Source: an uncultured Oscillospiraceae bacterium (GTDB lineage Bacteria; Bacillota; Clostridia; Oscillospirales; Oscillospiraceae). Taken from it: a stretch of 16,654 nucleotides of DNA. A program made the position numbers and the translations under genes. Location of the stretch: NCBI GenBank assembly GCA_900763995.1, contig CAAFMK010000026.1, positions 1 through 16,654 of the forward strand, in the 5' to 3' direction. Of this stretch, positions 1-7,449 are shown one piece after another (the first letter of the stretch is position 1; each line of letters opens with the position of its first letter). Under the pieces are notes generated by a model. The model searched no databases and was not told where the DNA came from. It worked only from the letters and a program-made list of their open reading frames with translations.

Positions 1-121
1 AAACTATACAAACGCTGTCTATTTCTTCACACTGACAGCTACAAAACCTGTGGACACAGGGTGTATTCGGAACATATATACTATCTTTTTTGTGCCTTGG
101 CGGGGTGACGGCATACACCCT
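1..121 (-). terminator. candidate weak terminator region after recD2
   Basis: No gene is seen here. On the minus strand, downstream of the recD2 stop, there are two small hairpins. CCTGT/ACAGG (47-51 with 56-60) is followed by TTTTGT. GCTGTC/GACAGC (14-19 with 34-39) is followed by a T-rich stretch. An 8-bp inverted repeat GGGTGTAT/ATACACCC (59-66 with 113-120) encloses 46 bp. Each stem is short, so termination here is plausible but not secure. Confidence 0.35.
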
Positions 122-2332
122 TCAGGTGCCCTCTTCCCCCACCAATCTGGCCCGCAGGCCGGAGTATCGGCGGGCCTGTCGGTCATTTTGTACCATCTTG
201 ATCACTGCGATCTCATCCCCCACCACGATAAACAGTTCTTTGGCTCTGGTTACGGCGGTATACAGCACTTCTCTGGTCATCAGCATGGGTGCGCCCTCCT
301 GGGCTGCCAGAATCACCGCCCGGTACTCACTGCCCTGGGCCTTATGTACCGTGACCGCAAAGGCCGATTCCAGCTCGCCCAGCATATCCGGGGTATACTC
401 CACTATCTTGCCGTCAAAATCAACGACAATCATATCCCCTTCAATGGATCGAATTACACCGATATCCCCATTAAACATCCCCATACCAGAGTCGGTACCA
501 CCATTCTCCCGCCACAGGATGTCATAGTTGTTGCGCACCTGCATGACCCGGTCGCCAGCTCGAAACACCCAGTCCCCAAAGCGGCGCTCCCCTTTCTTGG
601 GATCTGCTGGATTGAGAGCCTGTTGTAACGCCTGATTGAGCGCCTTTGTCCCAGTTCCCCGCTTCCTTGCTGGAGAGAGCACCTGGATCTGGTCGGCTGG
701 AATTCCCATGCGCTCTGGCAGGCGGCGGCGGCACAGGTCTACAATGGTCTCCAAAGTGCTCTGTTCATCCCGCCTTCTCAGGAAAAAGAAGTCGCTGTTA
801 TTTTGCCGCAGGTCTGGTATCTTTCCCTGATTGATCAGGTGGGCATTTCGTACAATGGCACTTTTCGCCGCCTGACGAAAGATCTCTGTCAGTCTGACTG
901 TGGGTACCACGCCGCTGTGGATCAGATCTGCAAACAGATTACCCGGGCCAACAGATGGCAGCTGATCTGGGTCACCCACCAGAACCAGCCGGCAGTCACC
1001 TTGCAGTGCATCCAGAAGGGCCGCCATCAACGGTACATCGACCATGGAGGTCTCATCCACAATCACTGCATCTGCCTTCAGGGGGTCATAGGAATTTTTT
1101 GTAAATACCAGTTTACCTGTATGGGGATCAAACCCAGTCTCCAGCATCCGATGGATGGTGGAGGCATCTGTGGCGCACAGCTCTCCCAGGCGCTTTGATG
1201 CCCGTCCGGTCGGTGCGGCCAGTACAGTCTCAAGCCCCAGCATCTCAAACAGGGCCAGCACACCCTTCAGGCAGGTCGTCTTTCCCGTTCCGGGGCCACC
1301 CGTCAGCAGCATGACCTGTCTCTGGGCCGCCATTGCCACCGCCTGACGCTGCTGTGGGGCATAGGTGATCCCCTGCTCCTGTTCAATGTGGGAAATGATC
1401 CCCTCCAGCTCGTCTGGACACATCAACTCGCTGCTGCTCATCTCCTCAATGCGGTGGGCGATAAATGTCTCAGACTCATAGAGTGCTGGGAGATAAACTG
1501 CCTGTTGATTTGCGATGTACTCCTCCTTGACCTCGCCCCGGCCCTGTAACTTCTCCAGACAGCCCTCTAAAAGTTCCGGTGAAACATTCAGCAGCGAAGC
1601 CGCAGCCTTTATCAGCCTATGCCTGGGAAGAAAGATGTGTCCGTTATTCAAATTACTGTGGGCAAGCTCATAGAGCAATCCGGCCTCCAGCCGAAGAGGC
1701 TGCTCCTCTCCTACGCCCAGTGCAAGGGCGAGGGTATCTGCCTGAGAAAAGTCCACATGAAACTCCTCGCTGACCAGCAGATATGGATTATCCTTGACCA
1801 CATCCAATGCCAGATCCCCATAGGCCCGATGGAGGATGGCTGCCAGCTCCAGAGGGAGCTGATGTTCATTTAGAAACTCCATCAGCCGACGCATTCCCAT
1901 CTGCTGGCGGAAGGTATCCCCGATCTGCCTGGCCCGTTTGGCGGTGATCCCCTTGATTTTTGTCAGCCGGTCTGGATCGTCCTCTATCACTGACAGTGCA
2001 TCATCCCCGAACTCCTCAATGATCCGTCTGGCGGTGGCCTTTCCAATTCCTTTGACTGCGCCGGAGGACAGGTAGTGGTAAATTTCTTTTAAACTCTGTG
2101 GCAGCCTGCGCTCCACTACTTCCGCCCGCATCTGGGTACCATAGGTTGGATGCCGCGTCCATCGGCCACGAACGGACAGATACTCCCCTGGTGCCACGCC
2201 GGGCATGGCCCCCACCACTGTGATGGTCTCCCCACGGACATCCATGCGGAGAATGGTGTATCCATTTTCCTCATTTTGGAAAATAACCACTGAGACAGTG
2301 CCTTCCAGCAGCTCCAGTTCCTGTCCCTCCAC
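122..2332 (-). CDS. recD2: ATP-dependent RecD2-like DNA helicase
   Basis: This is a 736-residue superfamily 1B helicase of the RecD2/TraA type, a 5'-3' DNA helicase that acts without RecBC and is linked to repair and replication-fork stability. Two helix-hairpin-helix motifs lie near residues 94-106 and 125-137 (VKGIGKATARRI, IKGITAKRARQI). Walker A GGPGTGKT is at 345-352, Walker B VDETSM at 425-430, GDPDQLP at 453-459, HKAQGSE at 663-669 and TAVTRAK at 692-698. The long N-terminal region with helix-hairpin-helix motifs separates RecD2 from the RecD of RecBCD, and the length is normal for RecD2. The start is GTG, with GAGGGGG about 8 nt upstream. It follows the unknown gene at 2352-2684 by 19 nt and is the last gene of the uvrB block, so it is probably co-transcribed with the excision-repair genes. 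All motifs are intact. Confidence 0.95.
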   Translation of the reverse strand: MEGQELELLEGTVSVVIFQNEENGYTILRMDVRGETITVVGAMPGVAPGEYLSVRGRWTRHPTYGTQMRAEVVERRLPQSLKEIYHYLSSGAVKGIGKATARRIIEEFGDDALSVIEDDPDRLTKIKGITAKRARQIGDTFRQQMGMRRLMEFLNEHQLPLELAAILHRAYGDLALDVVKDNPYLLVSEEFHVDFSQADTLALALGVGEEQPLRLEAGLLYELAHSNLNNGHIFLPRHRLIKAAASLLNVSPELLEGCLEKLQGRGEVKEEYIANQQAVYLPALYESETFIAHRIEEMSSSELMCPDELEGIISHIEQEQGITYAPQQRQAVAMAAQRQVMLLTGGPGTGKTTCLKGVLALFEMLGLETVLAAPTGRASKRLGELCATDASTIHRMLETGFDPHTGKLVFTKNSYDPLKADAVIVDETSMVDVPLMAALLDALQGDCRLVLVGDPDQLPSVGPGNLFADLIHSGVVPTVRLTEIFRQAAKSAIVRNAHLINQGKIPDLRQNNSDFFFLRRRDEQSTLETIVDLCRRRLPERMGIPADQIQVLSPARKRGTGTKALNQALQQALNPADPKKGERRFGDWVFRAGDRVMQVRNNYDILWRENGGTDSGMGMFNGDIGVIRSIEGDMIVVDFDGKIVEYTPDMLGELESAFAVTVHKAQGSEYRAVILAAQEGAPMLMTREVLYTAVTRAKELFIVVGDEIAVIKMVQNDRQARRYSGLRARLVGEEGT

Positions 2333-2351
2333 AGGCTCAGCCCCCTCTCTC

Positions 2352-2684
2352 TTAAGATGGTATAAAGTAATCTGGCAGTTGAGAAACCGGCCACAAAATC
2401 ACATCTGGCCACCGGGCCGCCAGGTGCAGGGCCAACTCCCTTCCCGCTGGGGTCAAATCAATGTCCACAATGACAATGGGGCATCGCAGCAGACCAAGAC
2501 TGCGCAGCCAGATTAGAGAATGTACAATATGCTCCAGCTTTTCTCCGTCCCCGCGGCCATTGAGCAGCACTTTTGCCCCTTGGCCCGGCATCGGCTGAAG
2601 GAGCCGTCCAAACAGCCACCAGACCACCAGGGCCAGCCCCAACACACAGACGGCGGCAATGATCCCGTCCCAATATATCCCCAC
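2352..2684 (-). CDS. membrane-anchored protein of unknown function (110 aa)
   Basis: I do not recognise a named family. The frame is open from an ATG at 2705, but a GTG at 2684 sits 7 nt after an excellent SD (GGAGGTG, 2692-2698), so I prefer 110 residues starting MGIYWDGIIAAV. Residues about 7-29 form one hydrophobic helix (IIAAVCVLGLALVVWWLFG). The rest looks cytoplasmic and alpha/beta: an AKVLLNG strand, a helix around HSLIWLRSLG, then PIVIVDIDLTPAGRELALHLA and a short C-terminal tail. No catalytic motif is obvious. It lies 50 nt after the stop of the export-family gene and 19 nt before recD2. Its SD is buried in a perfect 9-bp hairpin (2694-2719), which suggests its translation depends on the upstream gene. 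That it is a real gene is fairly sure, given the SD, the gene spacing and the membrane-protein composition; its function is unknown. Confidence 0.72.
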   Translation of the reverse strand: MGIYWDGIIAAVCVLGLALVVWWLFGRLLQPMPGQGAKVLLNGRGDGEKLEHIVHSLIWLRSLGLLRCPIVIVDIDLTPAGRELALHLAARWPDVILWPVSQLPDYFIPS

Positions 2685-2691
2685 AGTGCAA

Positions 2692-2719
2692 CACCTCCAG
2701 GCCATCCTATGCCTGGAGG
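2692..2719 (-). promoter_or_regulatory. hairpin sequestering the ribosome binding site of the 110-aa gene
   Basis: CCTCCAGGC (2694-2702) and GCCTGGAGG (2711-2719) are a perfect 9-bp inverted repeat with an 8-nt loop. In the minus-strand transcript the 3' arm contains the GGAGG of the SD that serves the GTG at 2684. The alternative upstream ATG (2703-2705) lies at the loop edge. There is no T-run after it, so it is not a typical terminator. The upstream gene stops at 2735, so a terminating ribosome would sit close to the 5' arm. Confidence 0.6.
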
Positions 2720-2734
2720 CGGGTTATGTTGTCT

Positions 2735-3232
2735 TTAAATGGTAGAAGAGAATAGGTTAATCCCCACATGGGTCAGGGCCAGCATAATACTTCCAGCGGT
2801 CATTACCCCCAGTATAATGGCTGGCATGGCATTTTTCAGCCGCATACCCAAAAAGGCCGCCGCCAGCGCACCAGTCCAGGCTCCTGTACCAGGCAGGGGG
2901 ATGGCCACAAAGAGCCACAGGCCGATATACTGATACTTTTGTACCTTCTGGCTCTTCAGGTTGGCCTTCTTCTCCAGTTTATCCACCACTCCGTTGAGTT
3001 TTGGGAAATACTTCCGCATCAGCTCAAAGATACGGCGGATATAGACCACAATGAAGGGAACTGGAATCAAGTTCCCGATCACAGCGGCGGTAAACGCCAG
3101 GTAGTAGGGCAAGCCCAGGGCCACCCCAAAGGGCAGTCCCCCACGCAGTTCAATAATGGGCAGCATGGACACCAGCATGGTGAACACACACTCTCCAAAC
3201 TGGCTGTGGGTCAAAAAATCAAAAAGTTCCAT
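2735..3232 (-). CDS. small multidrug export family membrane protein (COG2426-like)
   Basis: This 165-residue integral membrane protein looks like the putative small multi-drug export family (Pfam PF06695 / COG2426). The name is historical and the transported substrate is unknown. Hydrophobic segments lie near 13-28, 42-66, 101-128 and 137-160. Two related motifs, LPIIELRGGLPFG (24-36) and IPLPGTGAWTGALAA (111-125), resemble the paired re-entrant motifs of this family and of DedA-like proteins. A basic, probably cytoplasmic loop lies between them (about 66-98). The ATG is preceded by AGGAG with 6 nt spacing. It starts 43 nt after uvrA and is followed after 50 nt by the unknown 110-residue gene, so it belongs to the same transcription unit. 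The family call is fairly sure; the function is not known. Confidence 0.85.
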   Translation of the reverse strand: MELFDFLTHSQFGECVFTMLVSMLPIIELRGGLPFGVALGLPYYLAFTAAVIGNLIPVPFIVVYIRRIFELMRKYFPKLNGVVDKLEKKANLKSQKVQKYQYIGLWLFVAIPLPGTGAWTGALAAAFLGMRLKNAMPAIILGVMTAGSIMLALTHVGINLFSSTI

Positions 3233-3275
3233 GGATAACTCCTATGTGAGTAGTGATAGTTTACAGGCTGTTTGC

Positions 3276-6098
3276 TTATAGCATTTTCTTCAAATACTGT
3301 CCCGTGTAGCTCTCAGCACAGGTGGCCACTTCCTCCGGGGTGCCAGCACACACCACCAGACCGCCCCCATCTCCGCCCTCTGGACCCAGGTCGATGATGT
3401 GGTCTGCGGTTTTGATCACATCCAGATTGTGCTCAATGACCAGCGCTGTGTTGCCAGTATCCACTAGCTTCTGCAACACCTCGATCAAACGGTGGACATC
3501 ATAGCTGTGGAGCCCTGTGGTGGGCTCGTCCAAAATATAGATGGTCTTACCTGTTGCACGCTTGGACAGCTCTGTAGCCAGCTTGACCCGCTGGGCCTCA
3601 CCGCCGGACAGCTCTGTGGAGGGCTGTCCCAGTTTCACATAGCCCAGGCCCACCTCCTCCAGCGTTTTCAGGCGGTTATGGATCCGGGGGAGATTCTCAA
3701 AAAAGGGAAGTGCCTCATCCACAGTCATCTCCAGAACTTCGTAGATGTTTTTCCCCTTGTATCGCACCTCCAGTGTCTCACGGTTGTACCGCTTTCCTTT
3801 ACATACCTCACAGGGCACATAGATGTCTGGCAAAAAGTGCATTTCGATTTTGATCAGGCCATCCCCAGAACAGGCCTCACACCGTCCGCCCCGCACATTG
3901 AAGGAGAACCGGCCCGGGCCATAGCCACGGCTTTTTGCATCCGGTGTGGAAGCAAAAAGTTCACGAATGTCATTGAACAGCCCTGTATAGGTGGCGGGAT
4001 TTGAACGGGGAGTACGGCCAATGGGGCTCTGGTCAATGTCAATGACCTTGTCCAGGAACTCCTCGCCCTCGATACGGTCATGCTTTCCCGCCCGGGTCTT
4101 GGTGCGGTTCAGGTCTGCCCCCAGCTTTTTAAATAAAATCTCATTGACCAGAGAGGATTTTCCACTGCCTGAAACGCCTGTGACACAGGTGAAGGTACCC
4201 AGGGGAATTTCTACATCCACATGGCGCAGATTGTGCTCTGAGGCACCAAAGACCTTTAAATAGTGTCCATTTCCCTGTCTGCGCTGGGTTGGGACTGGAA
4301 TTTTACGACGCCCAGTCAAATAGTCTGCCGTCAGGGAGTGCTCGCAGGCCATGACCTCCTCCGGGGTGCCGCAGGCCACAATCTCTCCCCCGTGCACCCC
4401 TGCTCCTGGCCCCACATCTACAATATAATCGGCGGCCCGCATGGTGTCCTCATCGTGTTCCACCACCAATAGGGTATTCCCCAAATCCCGCAGTTCTTTC
4501 AAAGTGGCCAACAGCTTGTCATTATCCCGCTGGTGCAGACCAATAGATGGCTCATCCAAAATATACAGCACACCCATCAGGGATGATCCGATCTGGGTGG
4601 CCAGACGGATCCGCTGGCTCTCTCCTCCTGACAGAGAGGCGGCCTCTCTGGACAGGGTAAGATACTGTAGACCTACTGAGCGCAAAAATCCGAGGCGATT
4701 TTTGATCTCCTTCAAAATACGCTGGGCGATCATCATTTTTGTCTGACTCAGCTCCAAATGGTCTACAAAGTCCAATGCCTCATCCACGCTTTTGCGGCAG
4801 TAGGTGTCAATATCCAGCCCACCTACGGTGACAGCCAGAGACTCCTTTCTCAGCCGACGGCCCTGGCAGATGGGACATGGGCACTGGGACATACACTCCT
4901 CCAGTTCCCGCCGCATGGCATCAGACTGGGTCTCCCGGTAGCGCCGCTCCAGATTGTTGACAATGCCCTCAAAGGCCTGGTGCATCGTCCCCTGCCCTCT
5001 GGGCTGGTCATAGTGGAGGGTGAGCTTTTCCCCATCGGTGCCATAGAGGATAATATCCATCACCTCTTTGGACAGATCCTTGATTGGGGTATTGAGCTTA
5101 AACTTATATTTTTTAGCCAGTGCATCAAAATACATTCTGGCGATCCCGTCAGACTTAATATTGTTCCAGCCAGAAGCGGTGATGGCTCCCTCAATAATAG
5201 ACAGATTTGGATTTGGGATAATCAGCTCTGGATCTATTTTCATCTGTGCCCCCAGACCAGTACAGGCGGGACAGGCACCAAATGGGTTATTAAAGGAGAA
5301 CATCCGGGGGGACAGCTCCTCAATGGAGATACCGCAGTCCTCACAGGCGTAATTTTGCGAGAAGAGAATATCCCGCTCCTCCCCCACCACATTGACTACA
5401 ACCAGACCGCCGGTGAGGTTGGAGGCACTCTCCACAGAATCCGTGAGACGACGGGCAATATCCTCACGAATCACCAGGCGATCCACCACGATCTCAATGT
5501 CGTGCTTCTTGTTTTTTTCCAGCTTGATTTCCTCGCTGAGATCATAGGCGATGCCATCCACACGGCACCGGACATAGCCAGACTTCCGAGCATCCTCAAA
5601 GACTTTTTGATGTTCGCCCTTTTTTCCGCGGATCACAGGGGCCATGACCTGAATCCGGCTGGCCTCTGGCAGAGCCATCACTTGATCGATGATCTGGTCG
5701 ATGGTCTGCTGCTTGATCTCCTTGCCGCAGATGGGGCAGTGTGGGGTACCCACTCTGGCCCACAGCAGGCGCAGATAGTCATAGATCTCTGTGACCGTAC
5801 CCACTGTAGATCGGGGGTTTTTGCTGGTGGTTTTCTGGTCAATGGAGATTGCCGGACTTAGACCATCAATATAATCCACATCTGGCTTTTCCATCTGTCC
5901 CAGAAACATCCGTGCATAGGCGCTGAGCGACTCCACATACCGCCGCTGTCCCTCCGCATAGATGGTGTCAAAGGCCAATGAGGATTTGCCGCTGCCAGAC
6001 AGGCCGGTCAATACCACCAGCTTGTCCCGGGGAATGGCCACATCAATATTTTTCAGATTATTAACTCTGGCACCTTTGACTGAAATGTGACTGTGCAT
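3276..6098 (-). CDS. uvrA: excinuclease ABC subunit UvrA
   Basis: UvrA is the dimeric ATPase that finds DNA lesions and loads UvrB in nucleotide excision repair. The 940-residue length is normal. It has two ABC-type ATPase halves. The first has Walker A GLSGSGKS (32-39), signature LSGGESQR and Walker B YILDEPSIGLH. The second has GVSGSGKSS, LSGGEAQR and YILDEPTTGLH. Zinc-binding cysteine pairs are visible: CEDC...CPAC in the first half and CEAC...CEVC in the C-terminal half, which holds the DNA-binding zinc finger. The ATG has AAAGGAG with 7 nt spacing. It lies 60 nt after the YbaK-family gene, with no terminator or clear promoter between, so it probably shares the uvrB promoter. uvrA is usually directly next to uvrB; here two other genes separate them. 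Confidence 0.98.
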   Translation of the reverse strand: MHSHISVKGARVNNLKNIDVAIPRDKLVVLTGLSGSGKSSLAFDTIYAEGQRRYVESLSAYARMFLGQMEKPDVDYIDGLSPAISIDQKTTSKNPRSTVGTVTEIYDYLRLLWARVGTPHCPICGKEIKQQTIDQIIDQVMALPEASRIQVMAPVIRGKKGEHQKVFEDARKSGYVRCRVDGIAYDLSEEIKLEKNKKHDIEIVVDRLVIREDIARRLTDSVESASNLTGGLVVVNVVGEERDILFSQNYACEDCGISIEELSPRMFSFNNPFGACPACTGLGAQMKIDPELIIPNPNLSIIEGAITASGWNNIKSDGIARMYFDALAKKYKFKLNTPIKDLSKEVMDIILYGTDGEKLTLHYDQPRGQGTMHQAFEGIVNNLERRYRETQSDAMRRELEECMSQCPCPICQGRRLRKESLAVTVGGLDIDTYCRKSVDEALDFVDHLELSQTKMMIAQRILKEIKNRLGFLRSVGLQYLTLSREAASLSGGESQRIRLATQIGSSLMGVLYILDEPSIGLHQRDNDKLLATLKELRDLGNTLLVVEHDEDTMRAADYIVDVGPGAGVHGGEIVACGTPEEVMACEHSLTADYLTGRRKIPVPTQRRQGNGHYLKVFGASEHNLRHVDVEIPLGTFTCVTGVSGSGKSSLVNEILFKKLGADLNRTKTRAGKHDRIEGEEFLDKVIDIDQSPIGRTPRSNPATYTGLFNDIRELFASTPDAKSRGYGPGRFSFNVRGGRCEACSGDGLIKIEMHFLPDIYVPCEVCKGKRYNRETLEVRYKGKNIYEVLEMTVDEALPFFENLPRIHNRLKTLEEVGLGYVKLGQPSTELSGGEAQRVKLATELSKRATGKTIYILDEPTTGLHSYDVHRLIEVLQKLVDTGNTALVIEHNLDVIKTADHIIDLGPEGGDGGGLVVCAGTPEEVATCAESYTGQYLKKML

Positions 6099-6158
6099 AT
6101 TGGTTCTCCTTTGCGGTGTCTTGGTTGATGCGTTCTTTTCTTCTGGTGCAGGGACAGC

Positions 6159-6647
6159 TTACACAACAATATCTGCAAAAGCGCCATCCACCAGCTCTGC
6201 AAGGTCAGATGGGGACAGTTCCACCTGAAATCCCACCTTTCCTCCAGAGACCACTATAGCCTCAAACATCTGTGCAGTCTGATGAATTATGGTTGGATAG
6301 TGCTTCTTCATACCAATGGGAGAGCAGCCCCCGTGGATATAGCCAGTAAGCCCCAACAGCTCCTTTTGCAAGACCATGGCGATGGACTTCTCCCCCACAG
6401 CTCGGGCCGCTTTTTTTAAGTCAAGGCTCTCCTCCACTGGTATATCAAATACATAGATCCCCTTGGATGCTCCACGGGCCACCAGTGTCTTAAAAACCAT
6501 TTTGGCGTCCTGCCCAAGCTGCTGGGCCACATGGACTCCATCTGGGGCCTCCCCATTCTCATGGGCATATGTGTGGGCGGTATAGGGAATTTTCTTCTGC
6601 TCCAGAATCCGCATCACATTGGTTTTTTCTTCTTTTTTCTTTGCCAT
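6159..6647 (-). CDS. ybaK: YbaK/EbsC-family aminoacyl-tRNA deacylase
   Basis: This 162-residue cytoplasmic protein belongs to the YbaK/EbsC family (Pfam PF04073). Characterised members hydrolyse Cys-tRNA(Pro), a mischarging product of prolyl-tRNA synthetase. Family hallmarks are the lysine of the VFKTLVA segment and the GYIHGGCSPIGMKK segment near the middle of the chain. I chose the ATG at 6647 (MAKKKEEKTNVM) because AGGAG lies 9 nt upstream. The open frame extends 14 codons further but would overlap the preceding TraX gene. With this start the gap to that gene is 23 nt. The family call is strong; the exact substrate (Cys-tRNA(Pro) or another mischarged tRNA) is inferred. A role in DNA repair is not known, so its place between uvrB and uvrA is unexplained. 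Confidence 0.9.
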   Translation of the reverse strand: MAKKKEEKTNVMRILEQKKIPYTAHTYAHENGEAPDGVHVAQQLGQDAKMVFKTLVARGASKGIYVFDIPVEESLDLKKAARAVGEKSIAMVLQKELLGLTGYIHGGCSPIGMKKHYPTIIHQTAQMFEAIVVSGGKVGFQVELSPSDLAELVDGAFADIVV

Positions 6648-6670
6648 GCTCCAAAACTCCTCACAGCACC

Positions 6671-7417
6671 TTACAGCACATACAGCCACAGTATCGACAA
6701 AATGAGAATATGAACTGGGTAAAAGGCATAGCAGACATATTGAATGACCCGGTTATGGGGCCCCTGCTCCCCATTGTACAGCCAAATGGGAATGAGTGCC
6801 AGCACCGCCAGTCCCTGCTGTGGGAACTCAAAGGAAAGGCTGCCTATCGATACTGGAAAGTACATTCCGTCCATGAGCACTCCATTGATGAGCACCAGCC
6901 CTGCCAGCTCCAACAGCCAGCCGTTCTTTAATTTTCCGCCGAAATAAAACAGCAGCACCGTCAGCACACCGTATCCACCATAGTCCACCATGGTCAGGAT
7001 ACCAAGCATCCATCCCAATACACAGGCTACCGCAATGGAAGACCACCGCTTCACTTCCCCTTTGTCCCAGCCCCAGTTTATCAAATCCAGCATCAGCAGA
7101 GCCAGCCAGAAGGTGAACAGTACATTTTGGTGAAACGGGTTGATGAAGTAACCCCCAGTCATCATATTAAAGGGGATCTCAGAGCAGAGAGCAAAGAGAA
7201 AAAGCCGATTTCTGTACTTCTTTCGATCTCTGGTTTTCCTATACCCCTCCGCAATCTGAAAGGCAAAAATGGGGAAGGCCAGACGGCCCATATGATTCAT
7301 CCACAGATTACCTGGTATCACTGTGGCCCACATATGGTCCATCAGCATCAACACCATTGCCATAATCTTTAGTGTCAGTGCGTTAATACATTTTAGTTTT
7401 TGTAGCTGCTGCATCAT
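6671..7417 (-). CDS. TraX-family integral membrane protein
   Basis: A 248-residue polytopic membrane protein of the TraX family (Pfam PF05857). The family is named for the F-plasmid protein needed for pilin N-acetylation; chromosomal Firmicute members have no settled role. The diagnostic N-terminal half is present: TLKIMAMVLMLMDHM (about 15-29), then GRLAFPIFAFQIAEGY, a basic loop with KYRNRLFLFALCSEIPFN, and further hydrophobic helices to the C-terminus (HILILSILWLYVL). Two ATGs adjoin at 7417 and 7414. GAGG lies 3 nt before the first and 6 nt before the second, so the second may be used. It begins 32 nt after uvrB and ends 23 nt before the YbaK-family gene. No other conjugation gene is in the window, so conjugation is unlikely; a membrane acyltransferase role is a guess. 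Confidence 0.85.
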   Translation of the reverse strand: MMQQLQKLKCINALTLKIMAMVLMLMDHMWATVIPGNLWMNHMGRLAFPIFAFQIAEGYRKTRDRKKYRNRLFLFALCSEIPFNMMTGGYFINPFHQNVLFTFWLALLMLDLINWGWDKGEVKRWSSIAVACVLGWMLGILTMVDYGGYGVLTVLLFYFGGKLKNGWLLELAGLVLINGVLMDGMYFPVSIGSLSFEFPQQGLAVLALIPIWLYNGEQGPHNRVIQYVCYAFYPVHILILSILWLYVL

Positions 7418-7449
7418 ATTCCTCTTTGTAGAAACAAGTTCTGTGTCTT

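Noticed and set aside
4758..5861. Long plus-strand open frame (367 codons) opposite uvrA
   Set aside because: It lies entirely antisense to the conserved UvrA coding sequence, has low-complexity shadow-like composition, no recognisable domain and no good SD; it reflects codon bias of uvrA.
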